Translations under genes and position numbers: made by a program
Source: Persicobacter psychrovividus
Lineage (GTDB): Bacteria > Bacteroidota > Bacteroidia > Cytophagales > Cyclobacteriaceae
DNA: 64,000 bases
Assembly (NCBI RefSeq): GCF_036492425.1
Contig: NZ_AP025292.1
Span: 744,001-808,000, forward strand
Direction of reading: 5' to 3'
Shown: piece by piece, positions 17,196 to 25,453 of the stretch
Position numbering within the stretch: position 1 is the first letter of the stretch
How the letters are laid out: each line of letters opens with the position of its first letter
The notes under the pieces: generated by a model
What the model saw: the letters and a program-made list of their open reading frames with translations, nothing else
Told to the model about the DNA's origin: nothing
Database searches by the model: none

Positions 17196-18260
17196 TTACT
17201 CAATTTCTATCACTACTCCTGCGCTTTTAGGATGGCTCACGCAAGTCAGCACATAACCGCCGTCAAGCTCATCTTCTGAAAGCCCATCATCCTCTTCCAT
17301 CACCACTTTTCCTTCGGTACAACGCCCGCGGCAGGCGGTACACAAACCACTTTGGCAAGAGAAGGGCATGTCAATATCCTGGTCCAGTGCAGCCTCAAGA
17401 ATCGTCTGGTCAGGATTAACCTCCACTTCATGTTCTTCGCCATCCAGGCGGATTTTTACCAGCTGCTTCACAATCTCTTCCGATTCCGACTCCGTGAGAC
17501 CTGTACTTGCCGTGAATCGTTCCTGATGAATGGCCTGTTCAGCAACTCCCGCTTTTTGCAAAGTTTCAGCCACTAAATCCATCATTGGCGCTGGCCCGCA
17601 AGAGTACACATGCAGTTGGTCCTTTGCAGGGAATTCATTGTAAATTGCCTGAATATCATCGGCATTCAAACGACCTGTTTTTCCTTGCCATTCCGCCGTT
17701 GGGCGCGTTAAAATGTGAATGACCTTGAAGTTTGCATGCTGCGCTTCCAAGGCTGCCAATGAGGTCTTGAAAATAATGCTGTCCTCATGTCGGTTGGTGT
17801 AAACGAGCGTAAGGTGTGCGTCCGCTTCCTGATGAAGAATAGTCTTGATCATCGAAAACAATGGCGTAATGCCACTGCCTGCACCAAAGAAAAGAAAAGC
17901 ATTTCCTTTGCTTTCTGGCAGGGTAAATACCCCCGCAGGCGCAATGACCTTGATGTGGTCGCCTTCCTTGACTTGATCATTGATATAATTCGAAATCAGC
18001 CCGCCTTCAACACGCTTCACAGTAACGGCCAAATCCTGATCTGTATTGGGTGCGCTGCACAAGGAGTAAGATCTTGTTTCTTCTTTTCCATCGATCGGGA
18101 AACTCAAGCTCAGGAACTGCCCCGACTGATATTGCCAGTTTGGGTTTTCGAAAACAAGGCTGACAGTATCAGTGGTTTCCTTGATAATCTGTTTGACTTT
18201 CAGCCCGTCATCTGTCGGGTTGTTGGTCTCGCTGTTCTTTTTAAAAAATGAAAATGCCAT
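17196..18260 (-). CDS. PaaE/HcrA-type ferredoxin--NAD(P)H reductase with C-terminal 2Fe-2S domain
   Basis: A 354-aa soluble electron-transfer flavoprotein. An FAD-binding domain carries RSYSLCSAP. The NAD(P)-binding domain has GAGSGITPLFSM and YSCGPAPMMD. A plant-type ferredoxin domain occupies the last 90 residues, with the cluster ligands in SCQSGLCTACRGRC and a last Cys in VLTC. The order (reductase then ferredoxin) is that of PaaE of phenylacetyl-CoA oxygenase. No paa genes or other oxygenase genes are near, so the partner enzyme is unknown. ATG 18260 starts directly at the conserved FSFFKK segment; ATG 18311 would add 17 uncharacteristic residues. It is a single-gene unit, divergent from purB. 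Confidence 0.88.
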   Translation of the reverse strand: MAFSFFKKNSETNNPTDDGLKVKQIIKETTDTVSLVFENPNWQYQSGQFLSLSFPIDGKEETRSYSLCSAPNTDQDLAVTVKRVEGGLISNYINDQVKEGDHIKVIAPAGVFTLPESKGNAFLFFGAGSGITPLFSMIKTILHQEADAHLTLVYTNRHEDSIIFKTSLAALEAQHANFKVIHILTRPTAEWQGKTGRLNADDIQAIYNEFPAKDQLHVYSCGPAPMMDLVAETLQKAGVAEQAIHQERFTASTGLTESESEEIVKQLVKIRLDGEEHEVEVNPDQTILEAALDQDIDMPFSCQSGLCTACRGRCTEGKVVMEEDDGLSEDELDGGYVLTCVSHPKSAGVVIEIE

Positions 18261-18481
18261 GGAATGTGAATTTTTTATCGAGATTTTGTTTGATTTTAAC
18301 AGGGTGTTCAAGGCAGAAAGTTAAATAAAGTCCTTTCAATAATAAAATTATTTTCATAAAACCACGCCTGTTTGCCCACCATTAGGGATTTGTGCCATTT
18401 TATGCCTTTCACTTAGTTATTCTTACTTAGGAATTGTATTTTCGCAGCTGAAATAAAATACTACTTACGTTTATTTTTGAT

Positions 18482-19825
18482 ATGAAATTGAATCGTCTTA
18501 CAGCTGTTTCTCCAATTGATGGCCGTTATGGAGCCCAATCAGCGCCATTATCACCTTATTTTTCTGAATTAGGCTTGATTTATTACCGAGTTCGTGTGGA
18601 GGTCGAGTACTTCATTGCCTTATGTGAATACCCACTTCCACAGCTTGAGGGCGTGGATGCCAAAATGTATGATTCATTGCGTGAAATTTATCAGAATTTC
18701 ACTGAAGAAGACGCGCAAGGGATTAAAGAAATTGAGAAAACCACGAATCACGATGTGAAGGCGGTTGAGTATTTTATCAAAGGTAAATTTGATGAATTGG
18801 GTTTGTCGGAGTACAAAGAGTTTATCCATTTTGGTTTAACTTCTCAGGATGTTAACAACACCTCAATTCCTTTGTCTTTGAAAGAAGCGATGGAGCAGCA
18901 AGTGTTGCCTTTAATGGATGAGGTACTGGCTTTGATTGTTGAGAAGTCCAAAGAATGGGAATCGGTGTCAATGTTGGCTAAAACACATGGGCAACCAGCC
19001 TCTCCGACTCGTTTGGGGAAAGAGATTGAAGTATTTTCTGAGCGTATTACCCGCCAGATGGTGCTATTGGAACAAGTGCCTTTCGCAGCCAAATTTGGTG
19101 GCGCAACGGGTAACTTCAATGCCCACAATGTTGCTTATCCAAATATTCACTGGAAGTCTTTCGGAGATCAGTTTGTGTCTGATTACCTTGGATTAGTCCG
19201 TAGTCACCCAACAACTCAGATCGAGCATTACGATCACCTTGCGGCTTATTTCGATGGCCTCAAGCGTATCGATACCATCCTGATTGACTTCGCAAGAGAT
19301 ATCTGGCAATATGTGTCAATGGGGTATTTCAAGCAAAAAATCAAAGCTGGTGAAGTCGGTTCTTCAGCGATGCCTCATAAGGTTAATCCTATTGATTTTG
19401 AAAATGCAGAAGGAAACTTGGGCATTGCCAATGCTGTTTTTGAGCACCTTTCGGCGAAATTGCCTATCTCACGTTTGCAGCGTGACCTTACGGATTCTAC
19501 CGTATTGAGAAACATTGGTGTACCTATCGGGCACATGGTGATTGCATTGAACTCTTTGAAAAAGGGGATCAACAAACTGGAGTTGAACGAAGCGGTTATC
19601 CGTAAGGATCTGGAAGAAAACTGGGCTGTTGTGGCGGAAGCTATCCAGACGATATTGCGCCGTGAGGCTTACCCAAATCCATACGAGGCACTGAAAGCAC
19701 TTACGCGTACCAACGAAGGGATCACAGCAGATTCTATCGGCAGCTTCATTAATGAATTGGAGGTATCTGATGCCATTAAAGAAGAATTGCGTGCTATCAC
19801 ACCTTGGAACTACACAGGAATTTAA
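18482..19825 (+). CDS. purB: Adenylosuccinate lyase
   Basis: Catalyses two steps of purine synthesis, cleaving SAICAR to AICAR and adenylosuccinate to AMP, each with release of fumarate. The 447-aa sequence shows the superfamily signature GSSAMPHKVNPIDFENAEGN (flexible loop with the catalytic Ser), an N-terminal SPIDGRYG and the THGQPASPTRLGKE block with the His of the active site. The start is ATG. Its partner purA, for the preceding step in AMP formation, lies at 31 kb on the other strand. A hairpin (19883-19918) and a strong terminator follow. Confidence 0.97.
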   Translation: MKLNRLTAVSPIDGRYGAQSAPLSPYFSELGLIYYRVRVEVEYFIALCEYPLPQLEGVDAKMYDSLREIYQNFTEEDAQGIKEIEKTTNHDVKAVEYFIKGKFDELGLSEYKEFIHFGLTSQDVNNTSIPLSLKEAMEQQVLPLMDEVLALIVEKSKEWESVSMLAKTHGQPASPTRLGKEIEVFSERITRQMVLLEQVPFAAKFGGATGNFNAHNVAYPNIHWKSFGDQFVSDYLGLVRSHPTTQIEHYDHLAAYFDGLKRIDTILIDFARDIWQYVSMGYFKQKIKAGEVGSSAMPHKVNPIDFENAEGNLGIANAVFEHLSAKLPISRLQRDLTDSTVLRNIGVPIGHMVIALNSLKKGINKLELNEAVIRKDLEENWAVVAEAIQTILRREAYPNPYEALKALTRTNEGITADSIGSFINELEVSDAIKEELRAITPWNYTGI

Positions 19826-19882
19826 TTTCTGAAATCATAAAAATAAGTGGCAGGCCGTGAATATTTGCGGTAGTGCACACTG

Positions 19883-19918
19883 AACATCCACCGAGAGCAT
19901 TGCGCATTCGGTGGTGTT
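19883..19918. repeat. Inverted repeat downstream of purB
   Basis: AACA-T-CCACCGA pairs with TCGGTGG-TGTT (11 base pairs with one bulged T) around a 13-base loop. It has no T run, so it is not itself a terminator. It may stabilise the purB mRNA 3' end. No second copy was noticed in the window. Confidence 0.5.
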
Positions 19919-19926
19919 GATCAAAC

Positions 19927-19964
19927 AAAAAAGCCTTGGATCTCTATCGATCCAAGGCTTTTTT
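19927..19964. terminator. Bidirectional terminator between purB and pepE
   Basis: A perfect 12-base stem (AAGCCTTGGATC with GATCCAAGGCTT) has A and T runs on both sides, serving both converging genes. Confidence 0.9.
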
Positions 19965-19986
19965 ACTTTACAGTAGTTTATCCTAC

Positions 19987-20706
19987 TTAGCCCAGAAGGT
20001 AAGAAAGGTCACTGTTTTCGTCAATCGTTTTATTTTCTTTGGCATTGATGAATAGTTTTCCTGCGTGGCCACCGATGTATTTCATCGATTTACCGTGAAT
20101 CTCCAGCATACAGCCTTCAGGAAGCCCCAAAACGGCCATGTCGGTGTTCTTGGTTAAAAACTCCTCAATACGCAAAGGGCGAGTCTCGCCACCGTGGTTT
20201 GGAATGCGCTCTTCGGTATAATGTGGATTGATCTGGAAAGGGATCAAATTCAGGGCATCGAAGGATTTAGGCATCGTAATCGGCATGTCGTTGGTCGTTT
20301 TGATCGTCGGGCAGGCCATATTGGATCCTGCACTCCAGCCAATATAAGGAGTACCCTTGCTGACTTTTTCGTTGATCAAATCCACAAGTCCATTCTCGTA
20401 AAGTTGGTGTAGAAGCTCGAAGGTGTTACCTCCGCCCACCATAATGGAAGCAGCCTCAGCGACGGCCTTTTGCTTGTCTTCCACCGTGTGAATCCCAGTA
20501 ACCTTGATCCCCAGCGGGCTCAATGCATCAGCGACACTTTTGGCATAGTCGTCATAAGAAAAAGTAACTCCCGCATACGGTACGAACAATACTTCTTTGA
20601 CCTCGCCTAAAAAAGTGGCGATATTTTGTTTGCAGTAACCCAGGTAGGCCTCTGTCGGCATGGTCGAGTTACTGATCAATAATAAATTTTGGTTCTCCAT
20701 CATCAT
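19987..20706 (-). CDS. pepE: Dipeptidase E (alpha-aspartyl dipeptidase)
   Basis: Cytoplasmic serine peptidase of the S51 family, cleaving dipeptides with N-terminal Asp. At 239 aa it has the expected length. The nucleophile Ser125 is in YIGWSAGSNM, preceded by the MVGGGNTFELLH block; PHYTEERIPNHGGETR and GLPEGCMLE are also typical. Three Met codons open the frame, and any could be the start. It lies 85 bases downstream of the CAT-family gene on the same strand, so the two might be co-transcribed. Confidence 0.92.
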   Translation of the reverse strand: MMMENQNLLLISNSTMPTEAYLGYCKQNIATFLGEVKEVLFVPYAGVTFSYDDYAKSVADALSPLGIKVTGIHTVEDKQKAVAEAASIMVGGGNTFELLHQLYENGLVDLINEKVSKGTPYIGWSAGSNMACPTIKTTNDMPITMPKSFDALNLIPFQINPHYTEERIPNHGGETRPLRIEEFLTKNTDMAVLGLPEGCMLEIHGKSMKYIGGHAGKLFINAKENKTIDENSDLSYLLG

Positions 20707-20791
20707 AATATTCTGCTGAACTACAAAGATGCAAAAGCAGCATCAAAGCCCGAAGTTGAAATCAAAAATTCTTTGACCCACCAGATCAGAT

Positions 20792-21427
20792 TTATGGCTG
20801 ATTCATCAGTGCCTGAAAAGCATCCACAAACAGGCCTACATGGTAACCATCCATCAGGGCGTGGTGCACATGAATGGAAACGGGCAGCTGTTTACGCCCT
20901 TTTTCTGAGCTCATTTTTCCGAAGGAAATTTTTGGGCAACTGTCCTTGAATGCGGAATTTGAAGCATGAGAAAGGGCGGTGAAATTCACCCACGGAATTG
21001 CTGAATAATGAATGACATTTTCTCCGGCAACCGAAGGCGCAAGGCCAGTGCTTTGCTGAATGCGTTCAATCTCGGTTGCGGCAGCAGGAAGGAAATCATC
21101 AAACTGAGGGAAATAATCCATATAGGCAAAGCCGAAAGTTCCATTGGGACGATTAATGGTCGGCGAGGCATTGACCTGATCGTAGACAAGTACTTTTCCT
21201 TCATGAATCCTGTAGCTGAAAGGTTTGATCTGGTTGGCGGCTTTCAGGGACTGATACAGATAATAAAGGAAAAAAGAATGGCCATTTTCCTTACATCGCT
21301 GGTAGGCAGTGGTACAGTCAATTGTTGTGGTAACGCCAAAAAACGGCTGGTCGAAATCTTTAAAGAAATGAAAATGTTCCTTGCGATCCCATTGGTCAAT
21401 GTTTAATTCTTCAGGCATAAAATTCAT
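20792..21427 (-). CDS. Chloramphenicol acetyltransferase (CAT) family protein
   Basis: A 211-aa trimeric-type acyltransferase of the classical CAT family. The signature HHALMDGYH is present at residues 188-196 (His188-His189, Asp193). The N terminus (DQWDRKEHFHFFKDFDQPFF) and the YSAIPWVNFTALSHA region match the family, and PKISFGK corresponds to its conserved P-x-x-x-x-G-K segment. Classical CATs use acetyl-CoA to inactivate chloramphenicol. Chromosomal homologues like this one often have unknown natural substrates, and there is no mobile element or other resistance gene nearby, so resistance should not be assumed. MNF at the start is followed by another possible Met (residue 4). Confidence 0.85.
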   Translation of the reverse strand: MNFMPEELNIDQWDRKEHFHFFKDFDQPFFGVTTTIDCTTAYQRCKENGHSFFLYYLYQSLKAANQIKPFSYRIHEGKVLVYDQVNASPTINRPNGTFGFAYMDYFPQFDDFLPAAATEIERIQQSTGLAPSVAGENVIHYSAIPWVNFTALSHASNSAFKDSCPKISFGKMSSEKGRKQLPVSIHVHHALMDGYHVGLFVDAFQALMNQP

Positions 21428-21559
21428 TGATGTTGTACAGGTGGTAGCTTGTGATTGGGGTGTAAATACACTCCGGTACTTTTATAGCATGGGCTTATTC
21501 AGAAAGTACAAGGCACTAAAATAATGATTTCTGGAGCTGAAGCATCGATTTTTGGGCAT

Positions 21560-21592
21560 AAAAAAAGAGGTTGTAAAAAATACAACCTCTTT
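21560..21592 (-). terminator. Terminator of tRNA-Leu
   Basis: On the minus strand AAAGAGGTTGTA and TACAACCTCTTT form a 12-base stem followed by a run of T, 8 bases after the tRNA 3' end. Confidence 0.88.
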
Positions 21593-21599
21593 ATCGGTG

Positions 21600-21683
21600 T
21601 GCGCACGAGAGGATTCGAACCTCCACGATCGTGAGATCACCACCCCCTCAAGATGGCGTGTCTACCAATTTCACCACGTGCGC
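21600..21683 (-). tRNA. tRNA-Leu (anticodon GAG)
   Basis: An 84-base class II tRNA. The acceptor arms GCGCACG and CGTGCGC pair fully. The anticodon arm CCATC-TTGAGGG-GGTGG gives anticodon GAG (reads CUC/CUU, Leu), and the T arm contains GGTTCGAATCC. The long variable arm is as expected for leucine. The discriminator base is A, and CCA is not encoded. It stands alone, with its own promoter and terminator. Confidence 0.93.
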
Positions 21684-21701
21684 TTTTGTTTGAAAGCGAT
21701 G

Positions 21702-21732
21702 CAAACATAAGGGCTTTTTTACAAATAGCCAA
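21702..21732 (-). promoter_or_regulatory. Bacteroidota-type promoter of tRNA-Leu
   Basis: On the minus strand TTG (21732-21730), 20 bases, then TATGTTTG (21709-21702) fit the -33/-7 consensus. Transcription would start about 12 bases before the tRNA. Confidence 0.55.
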
Positions 21733-22017
21733 CAGTTCAAAGGATAAAAAATAACAAATTTTGATAAGCGGTTGAGGGTTAGATGATTTGAGTGAAAAGT
21801 TTTTTTTCGCCCCTCAGTGGCGATAGGGGTGTTTTTTGTAGCGATTAAAAATATGCACGGATATTACATTGGTGATCGGTAGCCAATACCTGACGGGTTA
21901 TGGAAAACAGGAGGTTTTCAGGTGTAAGTTTTAGCATTCAATGAGTATGTATAAATTCATTGCTATTCCTTAAACTAACGATATGCTATGTATTAGTACA
22001 TTAATTTCCTCCGAACT
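21733..22017. other. Intergenic region before the hybrid histidine kinase
   Basis: AT-rich gap between tRNA-Leu and the kinase gene (334 bases in all, including the tRNA promoter). I see no convincing plus-strand promoter of the TTG/TAnnTTTG type, no ORF with coding features and no hairpin with a T run. Confidence 0.5.
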
Positions 22018-25000
22018 ATGCCCAATCGATTAAAGCGTTTAAATATTATTTTAGCTTATTTCCTTTTCATCCTTTTGGTGGGGGCGCAGTTAGTGTTATT
22101 TTTTTATTCACGCAAGCAACACCAACAAGACCTATTGATCGAGGTGGTCGATCAACAGCTTAAAAGGATTCAGTCCATTCATTTAAACGCAAGCCCATTG
22201 CGATGGAAGGATATTGAAGCAGGTTACCGACAGGTGATGCAGCAGTCTGAAGGCATCGCTTTTTCAGGGGAGTGGCAAATGATTATCAATGCCATTGAAA
22301 ATGATATTCAAACCCTCAATGAGTTAAAAGCGAATGGCTCACAATCCGAAGCGAAGGCCCTGATAAAAATCAGCCGTATTGAAAATCATCTGCTGGATCT
22401 TCGGGATTTTCTTTCCCTGCGTTTTAAGCTGCAAAATCAACAGCTGATCCAGCTGACCATCGGCCTGATCTTCTGTATCTTTTTTCTGCTCATTGTCGGC
22501 TATATTTTTGTTACCCGCCCATTGATCGCTAAAGTGAAGTCTAAATCCAAAACTTTGGAAGACAATAATAAGCAGATTTTGGCCCGTGATATGGAGCTTG
22601 AAGAAGCCATGGCGGTATTGTCAAAAACCAAAGACAGCTTGATGTTGCAGGAGCATCGTTTTCGGTCGATCAGTGAAAATATTACAGAGATTATTGTGCT
22701 CTTGAGTGCTTCGGGTGTGGTGGACTATATCTCGCCCTCTTGCTCGGATCAACTGGGTTATGCACCAGAGGATATCGTCCGTGGTACCGTTACTTCAATT
22801 ATCGCCAGCAAGTATCACCCTCCCTTTGAAGAGGCCTTGCAGCGGGTAATGGCAGGTGAAAATGAGCAGGTTACCCTCGAGTGTATTTGCAGAAATGAGG
22901 AATTAATTTGGATGGAAGCCAAGCTCAAGTGTATTAAATTGGATGAAAACGCAGTTTTTCTGATGACCTTGCGCAATGTGGAAGCCGAAAAACAGATGGA
23001 AACCCTGCTAAATGGTACACAGGCGATTGCGGGTATTGGTGGCTTCGATGTTGATATTGCCAAGCAACAGGTGAGGTGTACCGCTCAGGTATATCATATC
23101 CTGAAGGTAAGTCAGGGAGGGCTGCGCAGCCTGCAAGAATGGCTACAAATGTTCTCTATCGCCACTGTGGAAGATTTTCTGTCGATGTTGCAAATCAACG
23201 ACCATTGTTTTGATAAAGAACTGCAATTGTCGCTGGGCAGTGGTGAGCAGGTGTGGATAAAAATTGTGGGGGAAATTAGTGAAACAGATGGGCAGGTGTC
23301 GGCACTTCGTGGAACCATTCAGAATGTGCAGGCGCAAAAAGATACTGAAGAACGGCTGAAAAAGCAGGACCTTGCTGTGGAGCAGGTGATGAAATCTTCC
23401 CCGAATTTGATTGTCGTGATGGACATCAAAAAGTACAAAATTACTTATGAGAACCGCTCTTTCTGGAATGAGATGGCCTATGGTACGGAGCAGCCTGAAA
23501 TGGAACGCTGGCGGAAGTTGTTGTCTCGTGCCGATCTTGAATTGTTACAGTACGAAGTGAATAATGTGGCCTCTTCGGGAACAGACAGCAAGGTGTCGAT
23601 AGAAATTCAGGTCAATAAAGGCTCAGGTGCCATTCATTGGTATCAGGTGGTTATTTGCCCATTTTCAGTAGAAAAAGAGAAAGTGAAGGAGGTTTTACTG
23701 ACCCTCAACGATATTCAGCATAAAAAGAAAGCCGAAGAGCACCTGCGCAAAAATATGGTGTCGCTGAAGGCTTTTGTCGGGGATGCTCCCGCAGCCATTG
23801 CGATGCTGGACAATGAATTGCGATTTGTAGCGGTGAGTGATCGTTTCAAAGAGGATTATCGCACAAAAAAATTACAACTGATCGGGGAGTCCTATCATTC
23901 GATTTTTCCCGAAACCTCTCAGCTCATTGATTTTTTACTTACCCGTGGCCTGAAAGGGGTTTATGAGGAAGAAGAGGAAATGCAGGTGTTCAGGTGTGAT
24001 GGCAAAGAGGAATGGGCCAAGTGGGAGATGCGCCCCTGGTTTACGGATGATTATGAAATCGGTGGGGTGCTGATTTTTTCTCAATTTGTAACCGAAGAAA
24101 AGCAGCGGAAAGAAGAATTGATTGAAGCGCGGCTGAAGGCCGAGGAAGCCTCGAAAACCAAGGCGCAGTTCCTGTCTACCATGAGTCATGAAATTCGTAC
24201 GCCGATGAATGCCGTAGTGGGCTTGTCGCATATTCTGCTGGAGGAAAATCCGCGGGAAGACCAATTGGATTATCTGAGTAAGCTGAAGTTTTCGGGAGAA
24301 AGTCTTCTGGGGCTAATCAACGATATTCTTGATTTCTCAAAAATAGAATCTGGTAAGCTGGATATTGAGAAGGTTCCTTTTCATTTGAAAAAAGATATTG
24401 AAGGGGTGACAGACATGTTGCAGTTCAAGGCTATAGAAAAACGGATTGGCCTCAAGCTCAGTGTTGATGATAATGTCCCCGAGGCGGTGATTGGGGATCC
24501 TGTTCGGATTCGGCAGATTTTGGTGAACCTGATCAACAATGCCATTAAATTTACCGCTGTTGGTTCGGTAGAGGTGAAGGTGAAGGCGCTCAAAGTTACT
24601 GAAGAAACCTGCAAAATCCGCTTTCAGGTCGTCGATACTGGAATCGGAATTCCTGAAGATAAATTGGATACCATTTTTCAGAGCTTCAGTCAGGTGAGTA
24701 CCGATACGACAAGGAAATTCGGCGGCACAGGTTTGGGCTTGACCATCACAAAACGATTATGTGAGCTGCAAGGTGGCGATGTGAAGGTAAGTAGTCAGGA
24801 GCAGGTCGGCTCGGTGTTTATGGTTGATATTCCTTATCAGATTCCTTCAAATATGGATCTGTCCATGGAAAAGCAAGCAGCAGCACAGGATGTGCCTGAT
24901 GTTGCCAAGCTTAAAGGCTTGCGGGTATTGCTGGTGGAGGATAATGCCATCAATCAATTTGTGGCCACTAAATTCATGTCTAAATATGGCATCGTAACCG

Positions 25001-25332
25001 AGGTGGCCGAACATGGTGGCGAGGCAGTGGAAATGGTGCAACAACATCGTTATGACGTCATTTTGATGGACCTTGAAATGCCAGTTATGGATGGCTTCGA
25101 AGCCACCAAAGCAATAAAAAGCCTTGATCAGCCTTATTTCAAAGAGCTTCCGATCATAGCCATGACTGCTTCAGCACTGACTGAAATTCAGAAAAAGGTT
25201 TTTGAATGGGGAATGGTGGACTTTATTGCCAAGCCTTTTGAGCCCGCAATGTTCTATCGCACCCTGTTGAAGCATGGCCGACCGCAGGAATCTGACAAGG
25301 AGAATAAACTGATCGGGACCAAAGAATCCTAA
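22018..25332 (+). CDS. Membrane hybrid histidine kinase/response regulator with several PAS domains
   Basis: A 1104-aa sensor. Two membrane helices (about residues 10-28 and 143-165) frame a helical extracytoplasmic sensor of about 115 residues. Roughly four PAS-like domains follow (about 210-330, 330-440, 450-575 and 585-690). The HisKA phospho-acceptor is His724 in STMSHEIRTPMNA. The HATPase domain has NLINNAIKFT, DTGIGIPEDKLDTIF and KFGGTGLGLTITKRL. A receiver domain (about 968-1085) has phospho-acceptor Asp1018 in MDLEMPVMDG and acidic Asp975. There is no Hpt domain, so phosphate must pass to an Hpt protein elsewhere or be used as internal control. The first gene downstream is an M16 peptidase after a terminator, so the partner is not in the same operon. 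The signal is unknown. Confidence 0.92.
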   Translation: MPNRLKRLNIILAYFLFILLVGAQLVLFFYSRKQHQQDLLIEVVDQQLKRIQSIHLNASPLRWKDIEAGYRQVMQQSEGIAFSGEWQMIINAIENDIQTLNELKANGSQSEAKALIKISRIENHLLDLRDFLSLRFKLQNQQLIQLTIGLIFCIFFLLIVGYIFVTRPLIAKVKSKSKTLEDNNKQILARDMELEEAMAVLSKTKDSLMLQEHRFRSISENITEIIVLLSASGVVDYISPSCSDQLGYAPEDIVRGTVTSIIASKYHPPFEEALQRVMAGENEQVTLECICRNEELIWMEAKLKCIKLDENAVFLMTLRNVEAEKQMETLLNGTQAIAGIGGFDVDIAKQQVRCTAQVYHILKVSQGGLRSLQEWLQMFSIATVEDFLSMLQINDHCFDKELQLSLGSGEQVWIKIVGEISETDGQVSALRGTIQNVQAQKDTEERLKKQDLAVEQVMKSSPNLIVVMDIKKYKITYENRSFWNEMAYGTEQPEMERWRKLLSRADLELLQYEVNNVASSGTDSKVSIEIQVNKGSGAIHWYQVVICPFSVEKEKVKEVLLTLNDIQHKKKAEEHLRKNMVSLKAFVGDAPAAIAMLDNELRFVAVSDRFKEDYRTKKLQLIGESYHSIFPETSQLIDFLLTRGLKGVYEEEEEMQVFRCDGKEEWAKWEMRPWFTDDYEIGGVLIFSQFVTEEKQRKEELIEARLKAEEASKTKAQFLSTMSHEIRTPMNAVVGLSHILLEENPREDQLDYLSKLKFSGESLLGLINDILDFSKIESGKLDIEKVPFHLKKDIEGVTDMLQFKAIEKRIGLKLSVDDNVPEAVIGDPVRIRQILVNLINNAIKFTAVGSVEVKVKALKVTEETCKIRFQVVDTGIGIPEDKLDTIFQSFSQVSTDTTRKFGGTGLGLTITKRLCELQGGDVKVSSQEQVGSVFMVDIPYQIPSNMDLSMEKQAAAQDVPDVAKLKGLRVLLVEDNAINQFVATKFMSKYGIVTEVAEHGGEAVEMVQQHRYDVILMDLEMPVMDGFEATKAIKSLDQPYFKELPIIAMTASALTEIQKKVFEWGMVDFIAKPFEPAMFYRTLLKHGRPQESDKENKLIGTKES

Positions 25333-25360
25333 GCAATAGACCTAATCCAAGCTGGAATGT

Positions 25361-25387
25361 AAAAGCACTGTTAAACAGTGCTTTTTT
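25361..25387 (+). terminator. Intrinsic terminator after the hybrid kinase
   Basis: AAAAGCACTGT, loop TAA, ACAGTGCTTTT and a T run. Confidence 0.88.
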
Positions 25388-25453
25388 CGTTTTATTAATT
25401 TAATCATCAGCCCTGTTATTCTCATAACAATAGCTATATTTGCGGCTATCTAT

